Assembly: GCF_008275125.1 (NCBI RefSeq) | Contig: NZ_CP043473.1 | Span: forward strand, 4,030,001-4,094,000 | Length of the DNA: 64,000 bases | Origin: Chromobacterium paludis | GTDB lineage: Bacteria > Pseudomonadota > Gammaproteobacteria > Burkholderiales > Chromobacteriaceae | Direction of reading: 5' to 3' | Part shown: positions 18,975-27,871 of the stretch, in pieces | Position numbering within the stretch: position 1 is the first letter of the stretch | Layout of the letters: every line of letters begins with the position of its first letter | Program-made: the position numbers and the translations under genes | Notes under the pieces: generated by a model | The model's database searches: none | Seen by the model: the letters and a program-made list of their open reading frames with translations, nothing else | Told to the model about the DNA's origin: nothing

Positions 18975-20810
18975 ATGAGAGCTTCTTGGTCTCTTGGATT
19001 TGTGGTGGCGTCGGTTGTGTTGCCATTTTTCAGTCCATGGCATTTCCAACCTGTGGGTGATTGGGTTGTAATTGCGGTTTGCCTTTTTTTTCTCGGTATT
19101 GGCTTCGTCGCGATGCATTTTGACGGGGATGGTGAAAAGACATCTAGCATCTCCCCAGCGTTTATTGTTTTACTGCTCTTCAGTTTCTTGCAATTTTCCC
19201 GCCTGCAATATAACTTGCCGTTTTCAGCCTCTAATCTGTTTTTGTGTGCAGTTATTAGCTTGGGGCTGGCGCAGTTTGATATCGTCTCCCGCGAGTATTT
19301 ACTGGCTGTTGCGGCCTTATTGGTGCTGATGACAGCTTTGCTGCAAGGAGTATTAGGTTTCGTTCAGCTGCTTGGATTTGCCCCCTCGGCGCACGGCTGG
19401 GTGCTGTTCAATCCCGGTTCAAATGATGTGATGGGTAATTTCGGCCAGCGCAACCAGCTGGCGCAGTTTTTGGGTTGGGGAGCGGTCTCCGCAGCTTACC
19501 TCTACGCTACGGGCCGCATGGGGAGAGTGGCGACGGGCAGCGCCGTGCTGGTGTTGGCGTTGCTGATGAGCTGGACAGGGGCGCGGCTGCCGCTGGCCTA
19601 TGGTTTGGGCTTGGCTTTGCTGGCCTGGTTCTGGCATCGCCGCGAGCCGCAAGACGAGACGGTGGCGCGCATGACCCACGCCTTGGCTTGGTCGGTGTTG
19701 GCCCTGGCCTTGATGCAGATATTCAATCAGCAGATTGATAGTCTATTGCAAGCCTTGGGCTTGCCCATTCATGTGCGGAGCGGTTCGGACCGCCTGCTGG
19801 AGGCTGGTTTCGGCGCGCGCCGCTATATCGAGTGGAGCAAGGCCTGGCTGGTGTTTACCCAGCATCCCTGGTTTGGCGTGGGCCTGGGAGGCTATGCTTG
19901 GCACTCCGCCTGGTTGGAGGCTTATGGCGGCTGGCCCAAAGTGCCGGAAAGCACTTTGTTCACGCAGTGCCATAATCTGGTTTTCCAGCTGCTGGCGGAA
20001 ACCGGCATTGTTGGCACGCTGCTGGCGATCGGCGGCCTGCTGTTTTGCCTGTTGCCTTATTTCCGGCGCGGCGAGCAGACGGCCGGCAATCTGCTGTTGA
20101 TCAGCATTGCCATGATGTTGTTGGGGCACTCGATGTTTGAATACCCGCTGTGGTATCTGCCTTTTTTGCTGATGCTGGTGATCATTTGCACGCTGAGTCC
20201 GGCCAAGGGCTGGACCGTGCAATTGAGCGGGCGCTTCCGGCAAGTTCTGGGCATGAGCGTCGGTGTGCTGGCTCTGGCCTATGTGGTGACCGGCATCATG
20301 CCTTACCGGCAGTTGATCCATAATTTCGCGCCGCTGCCAGAAAACACCTTCCAAGCCAGCCTGGAGAATTCCAAGCGCTCCTTGAAACTGGCCCAGCTGG
20401 CGCGTAACCCCTTGTGGAGCTGGGAGGCGGATTTGTCCATGGTCAATTATCTGCAGCCGGACGGCATCATGCGCGACTTGCAGCTGGAGCTGGCTGAGCG
20501 GGTGGCGCGCTATCAGCCGTTTCCGAATGTGCTGATCAAGCTGTCCATTTTGCGGGCATTGAATGGTCAAGCCGCACCGGCGAAGCAGGCGCTGACCATG
20601 GCAATTGCCAATTATCCCAATTACACGCCGGTGTTTCAGCATGAGCTGGCGCGCTACCGCCAGCCAGAGCTGAAGCCTTTGCAGGACATGGCTTCCAAGG
20701 CGGTGGCGGCCGGCGCGGCGCAGGGCGGGAATACCGATGCCGGCCGCCTGGCCGCGGTGATGGCAGTGGCGGCGCCGGTCACGCGCAAGCCCATGTTCGG
20801 CGGCTTGTAA
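18975..20810 (+). CDS. pglL: PglL-type protein O-oligosaccharyltransferase, paralogue 1
   Basis: A 611-residue polytopic inner-membrane protein, with about a dozen hydrophobic segments over residues 8-430 and a soluble C-terminal domain (about 440-611). Conserved PglL/Wzy_C features: GNFGQRNQLAQFLGW (about 155), ARRYIEWSKAWLVFTQHPWF, GVGLGGYAWHSAW, the catalytic-histidine loop FTQCHNLVFQLLAETG, and GHSMFEYPLWYLPFLLML. Such enzymes transfer lipid-linked glycans onto Ser/Thr of pilins and other periplasmic proteins; O-antigen ligase is the main alternative. Adjacency to the pilin favours PglL. The first 400 bases are AT-richer than the rest of the gene. The second paralogue follows. Confidence 0.88.
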   Translation: MRASWSLGFVVASVVLPFFSPWHFQPVGDWVVIAVCLFFLGIGFVAMHFDGDGEKTSSISPAFIVLLLFSFLQFSRLQYNLPFSASNLFLCAVISLGLAQFDIVSREYLLAVAALLVLMTALLQGVLGFVQLLGFAPSAHGWVLFNPGSNDVMGNFGQRNQLAQFLGWGAVSAAYLYATGRMGRVATGSAVLVLALLMSWTGARLPLAYGLGLALLAWFWHRREPQDETVARMTHALAWSVLALALMQIFNQQIDSLLQALGLPIHVRSGSDRLLEAGFGARRYIEWSKAWLVFTQHPWFGVGLGGYAWHSAWLEAYGGWPKVPESTLFTQCHNLVFQLLAETGIVGTLLAIGGLLFCLLPYFRRGEQTAGNLLLISIAMMLLGHSMFEYPLWYLPFLLMLVIICTLSPAKGWTVQLSGRFRQVLGMSVGVLALAYVVTGIMPYRQLIHNFAPLPENTFQASLENSKRSLKLAQLARNPLWSWEADLSMVNYLQPDGIMRDLQLELAERVARYQPFPNVLIKLSILRALNGQAAPAKQALTMAIANYPNYTPVFQHELARYRQPELKPLQDMASKAVAAGAAQGGNTDAGRLAAVMAVAAPVTRKPMFGGL

Positions 20811-20839
20811 CAGCCCGAAACATATGGCGTGTTCAACGG

Positions 20840-20867
20840 AGCCGGCGCATGCGGTATGCTGCCGGCT
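20840..20867 (+). terminator. hairpin between the two pglL genes
   Basis: AGCCGGC-GCAT, loop GCGGT, ATGC-T-GCCGGCT: an 11-base-pair stem with one bulge, followed by CTGCTGTTTCC. It could be a weak terminator or a leader structure. An in-frame ATG at 20856 lies inside the stem, which argues for the later ATG at 20895 as the start of the next gene. Confidence 0.5.
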
Positions 20868-20894
20868 CTGCTGTTTCCGTCCTTCTGGTCCGCC

Positions 20895-22679
20895 ATGACT
20901 TTACCGAAACTATCCGAGCGCCTGTCGCTGCTGGCCCTGGGCTTGATCGCCATCGTGCCGTTCGCCTCGCGCGTGCATTTTGTGCCGCTGCCGCAGTGGT
21001 TTGGCGAAATCAATGTAATCTGGCTGCTGCTGGCGGCCGCGGTCTTGCTGCTGCCTTCCGGCCGCTTGTTCGATGCCATGCCGCGCGCGTCTTGGTGGTG
21101 TCTGCTGCTGGCCGCGATCTGGGCCATTCAGCCCCAATTTGTCCATTTGCTGTTCCCTGGCATGAGCTATGTCACGGCGCTGGCGTGGTTGTCGCTGGCC
21201 TTGCTGGCTTCGGTGACGGCGTCGCTGCGCGGCGCGTTTGGCGAGCGTGACTTTACAGTCTGGCTGGCGCGCGCCGTGATCGTCGGCGGCCTGGTGCAGT
21301 CCTTGATCGGCACCGCGCAGGTGACCGGCCTGGCGCCGGTGCTGGGGCTGTTCTATGACAGCTCCCATCCCACCAGCAATATCTTCGGCCATATCGGCCA
21401 ACGCAATCAGTACGCGCATTACCTGATGTGGTCGGTGGCGTCCGGCGTTTATCTGTACGCGGTGGGCCGGCTGGGCCGCAACTGGCTGATCGCGCTGGTG
21501 CTGTGGATGTCGCTGATGCTGGCCTGGGCCGGCTCGCGCTCCATCCTGCTGTATCTGGTGGCGCTGTCCGCGCTGTCCGCGCTGTGGTACTGGCGCCGGC
21601 GCGACGAGACGATGGGCCGGCTGATGAAGGCGATGTGGCTGGCCAGCGCGGTAATCGTGGCCGCGCAGTTCGCCCTGCCGTTGTTCAACCATCTGATTTC
21701 GCTGATCACGCACGCCGATGTGGAAAACGCTTCCGGCGTGGCGCGGCTGGCGGCCAATGGCGACGACATGGGCGCGCGCCGCTTCGCCGAGATGCACAAG
21801 GCCTGGCTGACGTTCCAGGCGCATCCGCTGTGGGGCGTGGGCTGGGCGCAGTACGCGGCGGAAAGCGTGCGCTTGCAGCCCTTGCCGCAGTTTGCTTCCG
21901 CCGGCTACAACAGCGGGCTGTTCACCAACGCGCACAATCTGATCATGCAGCTGCTGGCGGAGATGGGCGGGCCGGCCACGGCGCTGGTGGTGGGCGGTTT
22001 CGTCTGGGCGGTGTGGCCGTTCTTTGGCCGCCAGGCGGAGCCGGAAGGCGTGCTGGCCCTGGGCTGCCTGGCGGTCACGCTGACCCACAGCATGCTGGAG
22101 TATCCGCTGTGGTACTTCTACTTCCTGGCCATGCTGGTGATCTTTACCGCCATGGCGCCGCGCGCGGACAGAGTCGCGTCGCCGCTGTTGCGCTTGCCCA
22201 TGCTGGCGGCGCTGATCTGGGTGGGCTGGCTGTCCATCAGCAGCACGCCCATGTTCTGGGAGCTGGTCAATCTGTACACGCCCACCGGCAATGCGCAGAA
22301 GGACGCCAAACGCGCGGCGCGTCTGGAGGAAATCATTGAAACCAAGCCCTTGTTCGCCTACCACGCCTTGTACTCGCTGGATGATTATCTGCCGATCAAC
22401 CGCGATAATCTGCAGCGCAAGCTGGCCTTGGAGGACAGGCTGACCGCCTTCCGTCCGTATCCCGACGTGATGCTGAAGCGCGCGCAGTTGGAAATGCTGG
22501 CCGGGCAGCAGGCCAAGGCGGAGCAGACGCTGCGCACCACGCTGGCGTCCTTCCCCACCTACGCCGGCCAGTTCCTCGAAATCTTGGGCGACGCCAATCC
22601 GGCATGGGAGCCGATGCGCAAGATCAGCCGCGAGGCCTACGACAAGCTGCCGGCCAAGTTCCGCACCTTGCCGGAATAA
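20895..22679 (+). CDS. pglL: PglL-type protein O-oligosaccharyltransferase, paralogue 2
   Basis: A 594-residue membrane protein from the ATG at 20895 (MTLPKLSERLSLLALGL); upstream GTG 20829 and ATG 20856 are possible but fall in or before a hairpin. It shares the whole architecture of the preceding gene: GHIGQRNQYAHYLMW, ARRFAEMHKAWLTFQAHPLW, FTNAHNLIMQLLAEMG, THSMLEYPLWYFYFLAML, then a soluble C-terminal region. The two are clear paralogues that have diverged strongly. GC-rich codon use matches the genome throughout. Either it glycosylates a different set of proteins or uses a different glycan, or it is an O-antigen ligase; sequence does not decide. Confidence 0.87.
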   Translation: MTLPKLSERLSLLALGLIAIVPFASRVHFVPLPQWFGEINVIWLLLAAAVLLLPSGRLFDAMPRASWWCLLLAAIWAIQPQFVHLLFPGMSYVTALAWLSLALLASVTASLRGAFGERDFTVWLARAVIVGGLVQSLIGTAQVTGLAPVLGLFYDSSHPTSNIFGHIGQRNQYAHYLMWSVASGVYLYAVGRLGRNWLIALVLWMSLMLAWAGSRSILLYLVALSALSALWYWRRRDETMGRLMKAMWLASAVIVAAQFALPLFNHLISLITHADVENASGVARLAANGDDMGARRFAEMHKAWLTFQAHPLWGVGWAQYAAESVRLQPLPQFASAGYNSGLFTNAHNLIMQLLAEMGGPATALVVGGFVWAVWPFFGRQAEPEGVLALGCLAVTLTHSMLEYPLWYFYFLAMLVIFTAMAPRADRVASPLLRLPMLAALIWVGWLSISSTPMFWELVNLYTPTGNAQKDAKRAARLEEIIETKPLFAYHALYSLDDYLPINRDNLQRKLALEDRLTAFRPYPDVMLKRAQLEMLAGQQAKAEQTLRTTLASFPTYAGQFLEILGDANPAWEPMRKISREAYDKLPAKFRTLPE

Positions 22680-22691
22680 GCCGCAGCGCGT

Positions 22692-22722
22692 AAAAAAGCC
22701 AGCTCCAAGAGCTGGCTTTTTC
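22692..22722. terminator. bidirectional terminator pglL/rpoH
   Basis: AAAAAA-GCCAGCTC, loop CAA, GAGCTGGC-TTTTT between convergent pglL (+) and rpoH (-). The stem is the same GCCAGCTC/GAGCTGGC used by the rplQ terminator at 59.8 kb. Confidence 0.92.
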
Positions 22723-22739
22723 TTTGCGGGCCAAGGCGC

Positions 22740-23603
22740 CTATTGATCCAGTACCACGCCTTCGCTGAGCGCGGCCTTCATCTTGCTCAAGGCCTTGGCT
22801 TCGATCTGGCGGATGCGTTCGGCGGAGACGCCGAACTCCGCCGCCAGCTCATGCAGCGTGGCGCCGCTGTCGTCGGCCAGCCAGCGCGCCTCCACGATGC
22901 GGCGGCTGCGGTCGTCCAGCGTGGACAGCGCGTATTCCAGGCCTTCGGACTGCAGATGGTCGAAGGCGCGGCGCTCCAGCGCGCGCGTCGGCTCGCTGTG
23001 GCTGTCCGCCAGCCAGTCTATCGGCGCGTAGCTGTCATCGTCGTCGCTGTCGGCCAGCAGGGAAACATCCTGGCCGGTCATGCGGATTTCCATTTCGCGC
23101 ACTTCTTCGGGTTTGACGCCCAGGTCGGCGGCGATGGATTTGGCTTCCTGCTCGGACAGCGCGGAGAAACCGCTCTTCATGCTGCGCAGATTGAAAAACA
23201 GCTTGCGCTGCGGCTTGGTGGTGGCGATGCGCACCAAACGCCAGTTGCGCAGGATGAATTCGTGGATCTCGGCCTTGATCCAGTGGATGGCGAACGAGAA
23301 CAGGCGCACGCCGCGGCCCGGCTCGAAACGCTTGACCGCCTTCATCAGGCCGATATTGCCTTCCTGGATCAGGTCGGCCTGCGGCAGGCCGTAGCCGGCA
23401 TAGCCGCGCGCGACGGACACCACCACGCGCAGGTGCGACAGCACCATTTGCCGAGCCGCCTCCAGATCGTTTTCCTGTTGGAAACGGGTGGCGAGTTCGG
23501 TTTCCTGCTCCGGCGTCAGCATCGGCACGCTGTTCACGGCCTGGATGTATTGTTCCAGGCTGCCGCTGGTGGACGGGACGGGAAGGGCAAATGTTGTGTT
23601 CAT
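22740..23603 (-). CDS. rpoH: heat-shock sigma factor RpoH (sigma-32)
   Basis: A 287-residue alternative sigma factor. Region 2 has VVVSVARGYAGYGLPQADLI, EGNIGLMKAVKRFEPGRGVR and FSFAIHWIKAEIHEFILRNW. The RpoH-specific box QRKLFFNLR follows. Region 4 holds the helix-turn-helix TLHELAAEFGVSAERIRQIE. The start at 23603 has AAGGAGGT upstream (10-base spacing). It is the last gene of the conserved ftsY-ftsE-ftsX-rpoH order but has its own upstream region with a CIRCE element, suggesting HrcA control of the heat-shock sigma factor. Confidence 0.97.
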   Translation of the reverse strand: MNTTFALPVPSTSGSLEQYIQAVNSVPMLTPEQETELATRFQQENDLEAARQMVLSHLRVVVSVARGYAGYGLPQADLIQEGNIGLMKAVKRFEPGRGVRLFSFAIHWIKAEIHEFILRNWRLVRIATTKPQRKLFFNLRSMKSGFSALSEQEAKSIAADLGVKPEEVREMEIRMTGQDVSLLADSDDDDSYAPIDWLADSHSEPTRALERRAFDHLQSEGLEYALSTLDDRSRRIVEARWLADDSGATLHELAAEFGVSAERIRQIEAKALSKMKAALSEGVVLDQ

Positions 23604-23634
23604 TGCGATGGCTACCTCCTTGGGTAGTGCTATG

Positions 23635-23661
23635 TTAGCACTCGTGTATTGAGAGTGCTAG
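23635..23661 (-). promoter_or_regulatory. CIRCE element (HrcA operator) upstream of rpoH
   Basis: TTAGCACTC (23635-23643), nine-base spacer, GAGTGCTAG (23653-23661). The CIRCE consensus is TTAGCACTC-N9-GAGTGCTAA, so 17 of 18 arm positions match. It lies 32-58 bases upstream of the rpoH start codon. HrcA bound here should repress rpoH at normal temperature. Confidence 0.93.
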
Positions 23662-23683
23662 CAAGGAAAGGTTCCCGAGTCAA
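23655..23683 (-). promoter_or_regulatory. candidate rpoH promoter overlapping CIRCE
   Basis: On the minus strand TTGACT (23678-23683), a 17-base spacer and TAGCAC (23655-23660) as a poor -10, which lies inside the CIRCE arm. The -35 is good and the -10 weak; the position would put the operator at the start site. Confidence 0.4.
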
Positions 23684-23717
23684 TGATTTTTAACAATCGG
23701 CTCGATAGCCATTCTGT

Positions 23718-24626
23718 TCATTTGGGTTCGACCTTGCGCAGATGATGGTCCGCCGCCAGCCGCGCGCCCAGCATGGCCAGCACGGCCGAAGTGGCGATCA
23801 GCGCCGCCAGCTCCGGGGCATTCAGGCCGCGCAGCTCCACTCTTTCGCCGTACAGCATGGCGAACTCCCGAATGGACGGATTGGCCAGCGCCGCCAACCA
23901 GCTGCTGAGGCCCCATGCCAGCAGCGCGGCCAGCACGCCTTGCCACAGCGCGTGGTACAGGAAGGGGCGGCGGATGAAGCTGTCGGTGGCGCCGATCAGC
24001 TTGGAGACCTCGATTTCATCTTGGCGCGCCAGAATCTGCATGCGGATGGCGTTGTGCGTCACCAGCACCAGGGCGAGGCCCAGCGCGGCGGCCAGGAACC
24101 AGGTCAGCTTCTGGCCCATCTCCACCATGCCGAACAGGCGCTTGGCCCAGTGCGCGTCGAACTGGGCCATTTCCACCATGGGCAGGCCGGACAGCTCCTT
24201 CTGCAGCATGTCCAGTTCGCGTGGCTCCATGGTCTTGGGGGTCACCACGAAGGCGTCTGGCAACGGGTTGCCGGCCAAGCCGTCGGACAGGCCAGCCAGG
24301 CCATTGCGTTGCTCCAGGTCTTGCAGGGCCTTGGCTTTGCTGACGAAAGTGAAGCTCTGGACCTTGGGATGGTGGGCCAGCGTGGTCTGCACCGCGGCCA
24401 GATCGGCTTCTTCCGCGGACAACTCCATGAACAAGGTGATTTGCGGTGTGGCGGTGAGGCGGCCCACCCAGTCCTGCACGCTGCTGACGGCGAGGTAGAG
24501 CGACAAAGGCAGCGCCAGCGCCAGCGCCAGCATCAGCAGCGTCAGCATGCTGCCGAAGGGTTGGCGCAGAATCTTGACCAGCGCTTGCTTGGCGCTCTGC
24601 CAGTTCAAATAGAGAAAGTGTTTCAT
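23718..24626 (-). CDS. ftsX: cell division ABC transporter permease FtsX
   Basis: A 302-residue inner-membrane protein: cytoplasmic N-terminus (MKHFLYLNWQSAKQALVKIL), first membrane helix about 25-47, a periplasmic domain (about 48-175) that contacts murein hydrolase activators, then three membrane helices (about 178-200, 230-252, 270-290). The LARQDEIEVSKLIGATDSFI segment before helix 3 is the FtsX signature. It pairs with FtsE to couple septal peptidoglycan hydrolysis to the divisome. The start at 24626 overlaps the ftsE stop by four bases. Confidence 0.95.
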   Translation of the reverse strand: MKHFLYLNWQSAKQALVKILRQPFGSMLTLLMLALALALPLSLYLAVSSVQDWVGRLTATPQITLFMELSAEEADLAAVQTTLAHHPKVQSFTFVSKAKALQDLEQRNGLAGLSDGLAGNPLPDAFVVTPKTMEPRELDMLQKELSGLPMVEMAQFDAHWAKRLFGMVEMGQKLTWFLAAALGLALVLVTHNAIRMQILARQDEIEVSKLIGATDSFIRRPFLYHALWQGVLAALLAWGLSSWLAALANPSIREFAMLYGERVELRGLNAPELAALIATSAVLAMLGARLAADHHLRKVEPK

Positions 24627-25276
24627 GCGGCGAACTGTCCTTCCCTGAGGCGGATGATGCGGCGGCCGTAGTCTTCCATCAGCGTTTCGTCGTGGGCGGA
24701 GATCAGTACGGTGACGCCCACCTGATGGAAGGATTTGAACAGCTCCATGATGTCCAGCGCGTAGGCGCGATCCAGGTTGGCGGACGGTTCGTCGGCCAGC
24801 AGGATGCTGGGACGGTGCACCACGGCGCGGGCGATGCACAGTCGCTGCTGCTCGCCGCCGGACAGGCGGATGGGCATGCTCTTTTCCTTGCTGAGCAGGC
24901 CCACCTTGTCCAGCGCCGCGCGCACGCGCTTGGCGGCGTCGCGGCGGTCGAAGCCTATGATGTCCAGCGGCAGCATCACATTGTCGAACACGCTGCGGTC
25001 GAACAGGATCTTGTGGTCCTGGAACACCATGCCCAGGTGCTGGCGCACATAGGGCACCTGGCTGGCGCGCAGCTTGGACAGGTTCTGGCCGTTGACGATG
25101 ACGCCGCCGCTGGTGGCGCGCTCGATGCCGGCGATCAGTTTCAGCAAGGTAGACTTGCCGGCGCCGGAGTGGCCGGCGAGGAACACCATTTCGCCGGTTT
25201 CTATGGTGAAGGACAGGTTCTTCAGGGCTTCGTTGCCGCCCGGGTAGCGCTTGGTTACCTGGTCGAACTGTATCAT
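24623..25276 (-). CDS. ftsE: cell division ATP-binding protein FtsE
   Basis: A 217-residue ABC ATPase: MIQFDQVTKRYPGGNEAL at the N-terminus, Walker A GHSGAGKST (about 36-44), the Q-loop FQDHKIL, the LSGGEQQRLCIARA signature, Walker B ILLADEPSANLD, and the H-loop LISAHDE. Walker B reads ADEPSANLD rather than the common ADEPTGNLD. It drives FtsX conformational changes at the septum. It lies in the ftsY-ftsE-ftsX-rpoH row, 56 bases after ftsY. Confidence 0.96.
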   Translation of the reverse strand: MIQFDQVTKRYPGGNEALKNLSFTIETGEMVFLAGHSGAGKSTLLKLIAGIERATSGGVIVNGQNLSKLRASQVPYVRQHLGMVFQDHKILFDRSVFDNVMLPLDIIGFDRRDAAKRVRAALDKVGLLSKEKSMPIRLSGGEQQRLCIARAVVHRPSILLADEPSANLDRAYALDIMELFKSFHQVGVTVLISAHDETLMEDYGRRIIRLREGQFAA

Positions 25277-25332
25277 GTGGTTTCCCGCGGATTGGCTGAG
25301 AAAGGCGGCCGGCAGGCGGCCGCTGGAGCGTC

Positions 25333-26460
25333 TTATTCGAACAGCGCGTCGATGTAGTCGCGGCTGTTGAACGGCCGCAAGTCGTCTATGCTCTCGCCCA
25401 CGCCGATGAAGCGCAGCGGAACGGGACGTTGCTTGGCGATGGCTGCGATCACGCCGCCCTTGGCCGTGCCGTCCAGCTTGGTCAGGATCAAGCCGGTCAG
25501 GCCCAGCGCGTCGTCGAAGGCCTTGACCTGATTGACGGTGTTCTGGCCGATGTTGGCGTCCAGCACCAGCACCACTTCATGCGGCGCGTCCGGCAGCGCT
25601 TTCTGTATCACGCGCTTGACCTTTTTGATTTCCTCCATCAGGTGCAGCTGCGTCGGCAGGCGGCCGGCGGTGTCGGCCAGTACGATGTCGATGCCGCGGG
25701 CGACGGCGGCCTGGATCGCGTCATAGCATACGGCGGCGGAGTCGCCGCCTTGCTGCGCGATCACGGTGACGTTGTTGCGCTCGCCCCAGGCGATCAACTG
25801 TTCGCGCGCGGCGGCGCGGAAGGTGTCGCCGGCGGCCAGCAACACGCTCTTGCCCTGGCTCTGGTAGTACTTGGCCAACTTGCCGATGGAGGTGGTTTTG
25901 CCGGCGCCGTTGACGCCGGTCATCATGATCACGAAAGGCTTCTTGCCCTCCACATTGAGCGGCACTTCCAGCGGGCCGATCAGATCCTGCAGCGAATCCT
26001 TCAGCGCGCCTTTCAGCTCGGACGCGTCCTTCAGCCCCTTCAGCGACACGCGCTCGCGCACATCGCCCAGCAAATGGACGGTGGCATCCATGCCCATGTC
26101 GGCGGTCAGCAGCACCGTTTCCAGTTCTTCATACAGGTCTTCGTCTATCTTGCCGCCGCCGAACACGCCGGCCAGCGATTTGCCCAGCTTGTCTCGGGTT
26201 TTGGCCAGGCCGGCCTTCAGACGCTCGGTCCAGCTCATTTTCTTCAGCGGCGCCGGTTCGGTCGCAGGCGGGGCGGAGGCGGCAGACATGGGCTCGGCTG
26301 GCGCCGGTGCCGGCGGCGTGGCGAGGGTGGGGGCGGCCGGGGAGGCTTCGGTTTGCGTCGGCTCTGCGATATCCGTTGCCGGCGTGCTTGGCGTCTGCGC
26401 CGGCGCTTCGCTGGCGGGCGTTTCGATTGGCTTGGGCTTTTTCTTGAAGAAGCTAAACAT
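25333..26460 (-). CDS. ftsY: signal recognition particle receptor FtsY
   Basis: A 375-residue SRP GTPase receptor. After [13 protein letters not shown] comes an acidic/Pro/Ala-rich A domain (to about 70) and the NG domain: G1 [30 protein letters not shown]3 [10 protein letters not shown]4 [10 protein letters not shown] and C-terminal [14 protein letters not shown]. It docks ribosome-SRP complexes at SecYEG. The ATG at 26460 gives the typical MFSFFKKK start; extension to 26517 would add unconserved residues. First gene of the ftsYEX row. Confidence 0.96.
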   Translation of the reverse strand: MFSFFKKKPKPIETPASEAPAQTPSTPATDIAEPTQTEASPAAPTLATPPAPAPAEPMSAASAPPATEPAPLKKMSWTERLKAGLAKTRDKLGKSLAGVFGGGKIDEDLYEELETVLLTADMGMDATVHLLGDVRERVSLKGLKDASELKGALKDSLQDLIGPLEVPLNVEGKKPFVIMMTGVNGAGKTTSIGKLAKYYQSQGKSVLLAAGDTFRAAAREQLIAWGERNNVTVIAQQGGDSAAVCYDAIQAAVARGIDIVLADTAGRLPTQLHLMEEIKKVKRVIQKALPDAPHEVVLVLDANIGQNTVNQVKAFDDALGLTGLILTKLDGTAKGGVIAAIAKQRPVPLRFIGVGESIDDLRPFNSRDYIDALFE

Positions 26461-26684
26461 GCGTAAATGGACCAGGAAAAGCGATAAATGGCTAAATTGT
26501 ATCCTCAAACGGCGCATCGCACAGGATTGCGCGCATCAGAAAGCGCAGTGTGGCATACATATATAAGGAATCTTTTCGTTTTGCATCCGCCATGCGACAG
26601 AATTTCCGCATGTCCGAGCGGGAATGAGGCGTTAAGGTGCTGATCGGGTTACACTCCTGCCCTTGTTTCAGGAAGTCGAGAGTC

Positions 26685-27245
26685 ATGAGTCAATCACGTA
26701 ACAAGGTCAGAATCATCGGTGGCGAATTCCGGCGCCGCATGCTGCCTTTTCCGGATGCGGCCGGTTTGCGTCCCACCCCCGATCGCGTCCGCGAAACCCT
26801 GTTCAACTGGTTGGGCCAGGATCTGTACGGCAAATCATGCCTGGATTTGTTCGCTGGTAGCGGCGCGCTCGGTTTCGAGGCGGCGTCGCGCAATGCGCGG
26901 CGCGTGGTGATGGTGGAGAAGTCGCGCTTGGTATGCGAGTCCTTGCAGGCTAATCGACAATTGCTGAAGGCCGAGGCGCTAGAGGTGGTGGGCGGCGATG
27001 CCTTGCTCTATCTGAAGAATGCGCGCGAGCGCTTCGATGTGGTCTTTGTCGATCCGCCTTACGATAGCGAGCTGCTGCAGCAGGTGCTGCCCAGGCTGGC
27101 CGAGCTGTTGAGCGACGACGGCGTGGCCTACGTGGAGGCGAGGCAATGGCCCGATGCGCTGCCGGCCGGGCTGACGCTGTTGCGTCGGGACAAGGCGGGC
27201 ATGGTGCACTACGGGCTGCTGGGCCGAGCGACGCAGGGCGCCTGA
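26685..27245 (+). CDS. rsmD: 16S rRNA (guanine-966-N2)-methyltransferase RsmD
   Basis: A 186-residue SAM methyltransferase that modifies G966 in the 30S subunit. Seen: KVRIIGGEFRRRMLPFPD, RPTPDRVRETLFNWLG, motif I LDLFAGSGALGFEAASR and the catalytic DPPY motif VDPPYDSELLQ. The ATG at 26685 (MSQSRNK) follows an AGGAAG; an upstream ATG at 26637 would add an unconserved leader. It is divergent from ftsY, the usual ftsY/rsmD neighbourhood in proteobacteria. Confidence 0.95.
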   Translation: MSQSRNKVRIIGGEFRRRMLPFPDAAGLRPTPDRVRETLFNWLGQDLYGKSCLDLFAGSGALGFEAASRNARRVVMVEKSRLVCESLQANRQLLKAEALEVVGGDALLYLKNARERFDVVFVDPPYDSELLQQVLPRLAELLSDDGVAYVEARQWPDALPAGLTLLRRDKAGMVHYGLLGRATQGA

Positions 27246-27306
27246 TCGCGATTCGCCCATCTATGGATATAACCAGCGCGCGCTTGCGACTGCGCGCGGC
27301 GGGTGA

Positions 27307-27594
<288 letters not shown>

Positions 27595-27620
27595 TTGCGT
27601 TAAGTGCCTGATAGGAAAGG

Positions 27621-27650
27621 AAATGCCCCGCCGCTGGTGGGGCATTTTTA
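27621..27650 (+). terminator. ferredoxin terminator
   Basis: AAATGCCCC, a loop of about 11 bases (with an inner CGC/GTG contact), GGGGCATTT followed by TTATT. Confidence 0.88.
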
Positions 27651-27690
27651 TTGCGACTGCGAAAAACTGCAATTTTTTTTACGAAAGGTG

Positions 27691-27717
27691 TTGACGACCT
27701 GCGGAGGCATCTATAAT
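27691..27717 (+). promoter_or_regulatory. promoter of the tRNA-tuf operon
   Basis: TTGACG (27691-27696), 15-base spacer, TATAAT (27712-27717). If read as TAATAT (27714-27719) the spacer is 17. The GC-rich stretch after the -10 resembles the discriminator of stringently controlled stable-RNA promoters. The first tRNA begins 16 bases later. Confidence 0.8.
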
Positions 27718-27733
27718 ATTCGGGTCTCTTTCA

Positions 27734-27818
27734 GGAGGGATTCCCGAGCGGTCAAAGGGATCAGACTGTAAATCTGACGGCTCTGCCTTCGAAGGTTCGA
27801 ATCCTTCTCCCTCCACCA
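27734..27818 (+). tRNA. tyrT: tRNA-Tyr (GTA)
   Basis: An 85-base class II tRNA with acceptor GGAGGGA/TCCCTCC, anticodon GTA in ACTGTAAATCT, a long variable arm, T-loop GGTTCGAATCC and encoded CCA. Confidence 0.97.
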
Positions 27819-27871
27819 GAATTAGATGAAGCGCTTGGCAGTGAAGTCTAGCTGTCTTGTTGTAGAGCCAG

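Noticed and set aside
26492..26686. Small minus-strand open frame between ftsY and rsmD
   Set aside because: It overlaps the divergent promoter region, has no ribosome site and no recognisable sequence.
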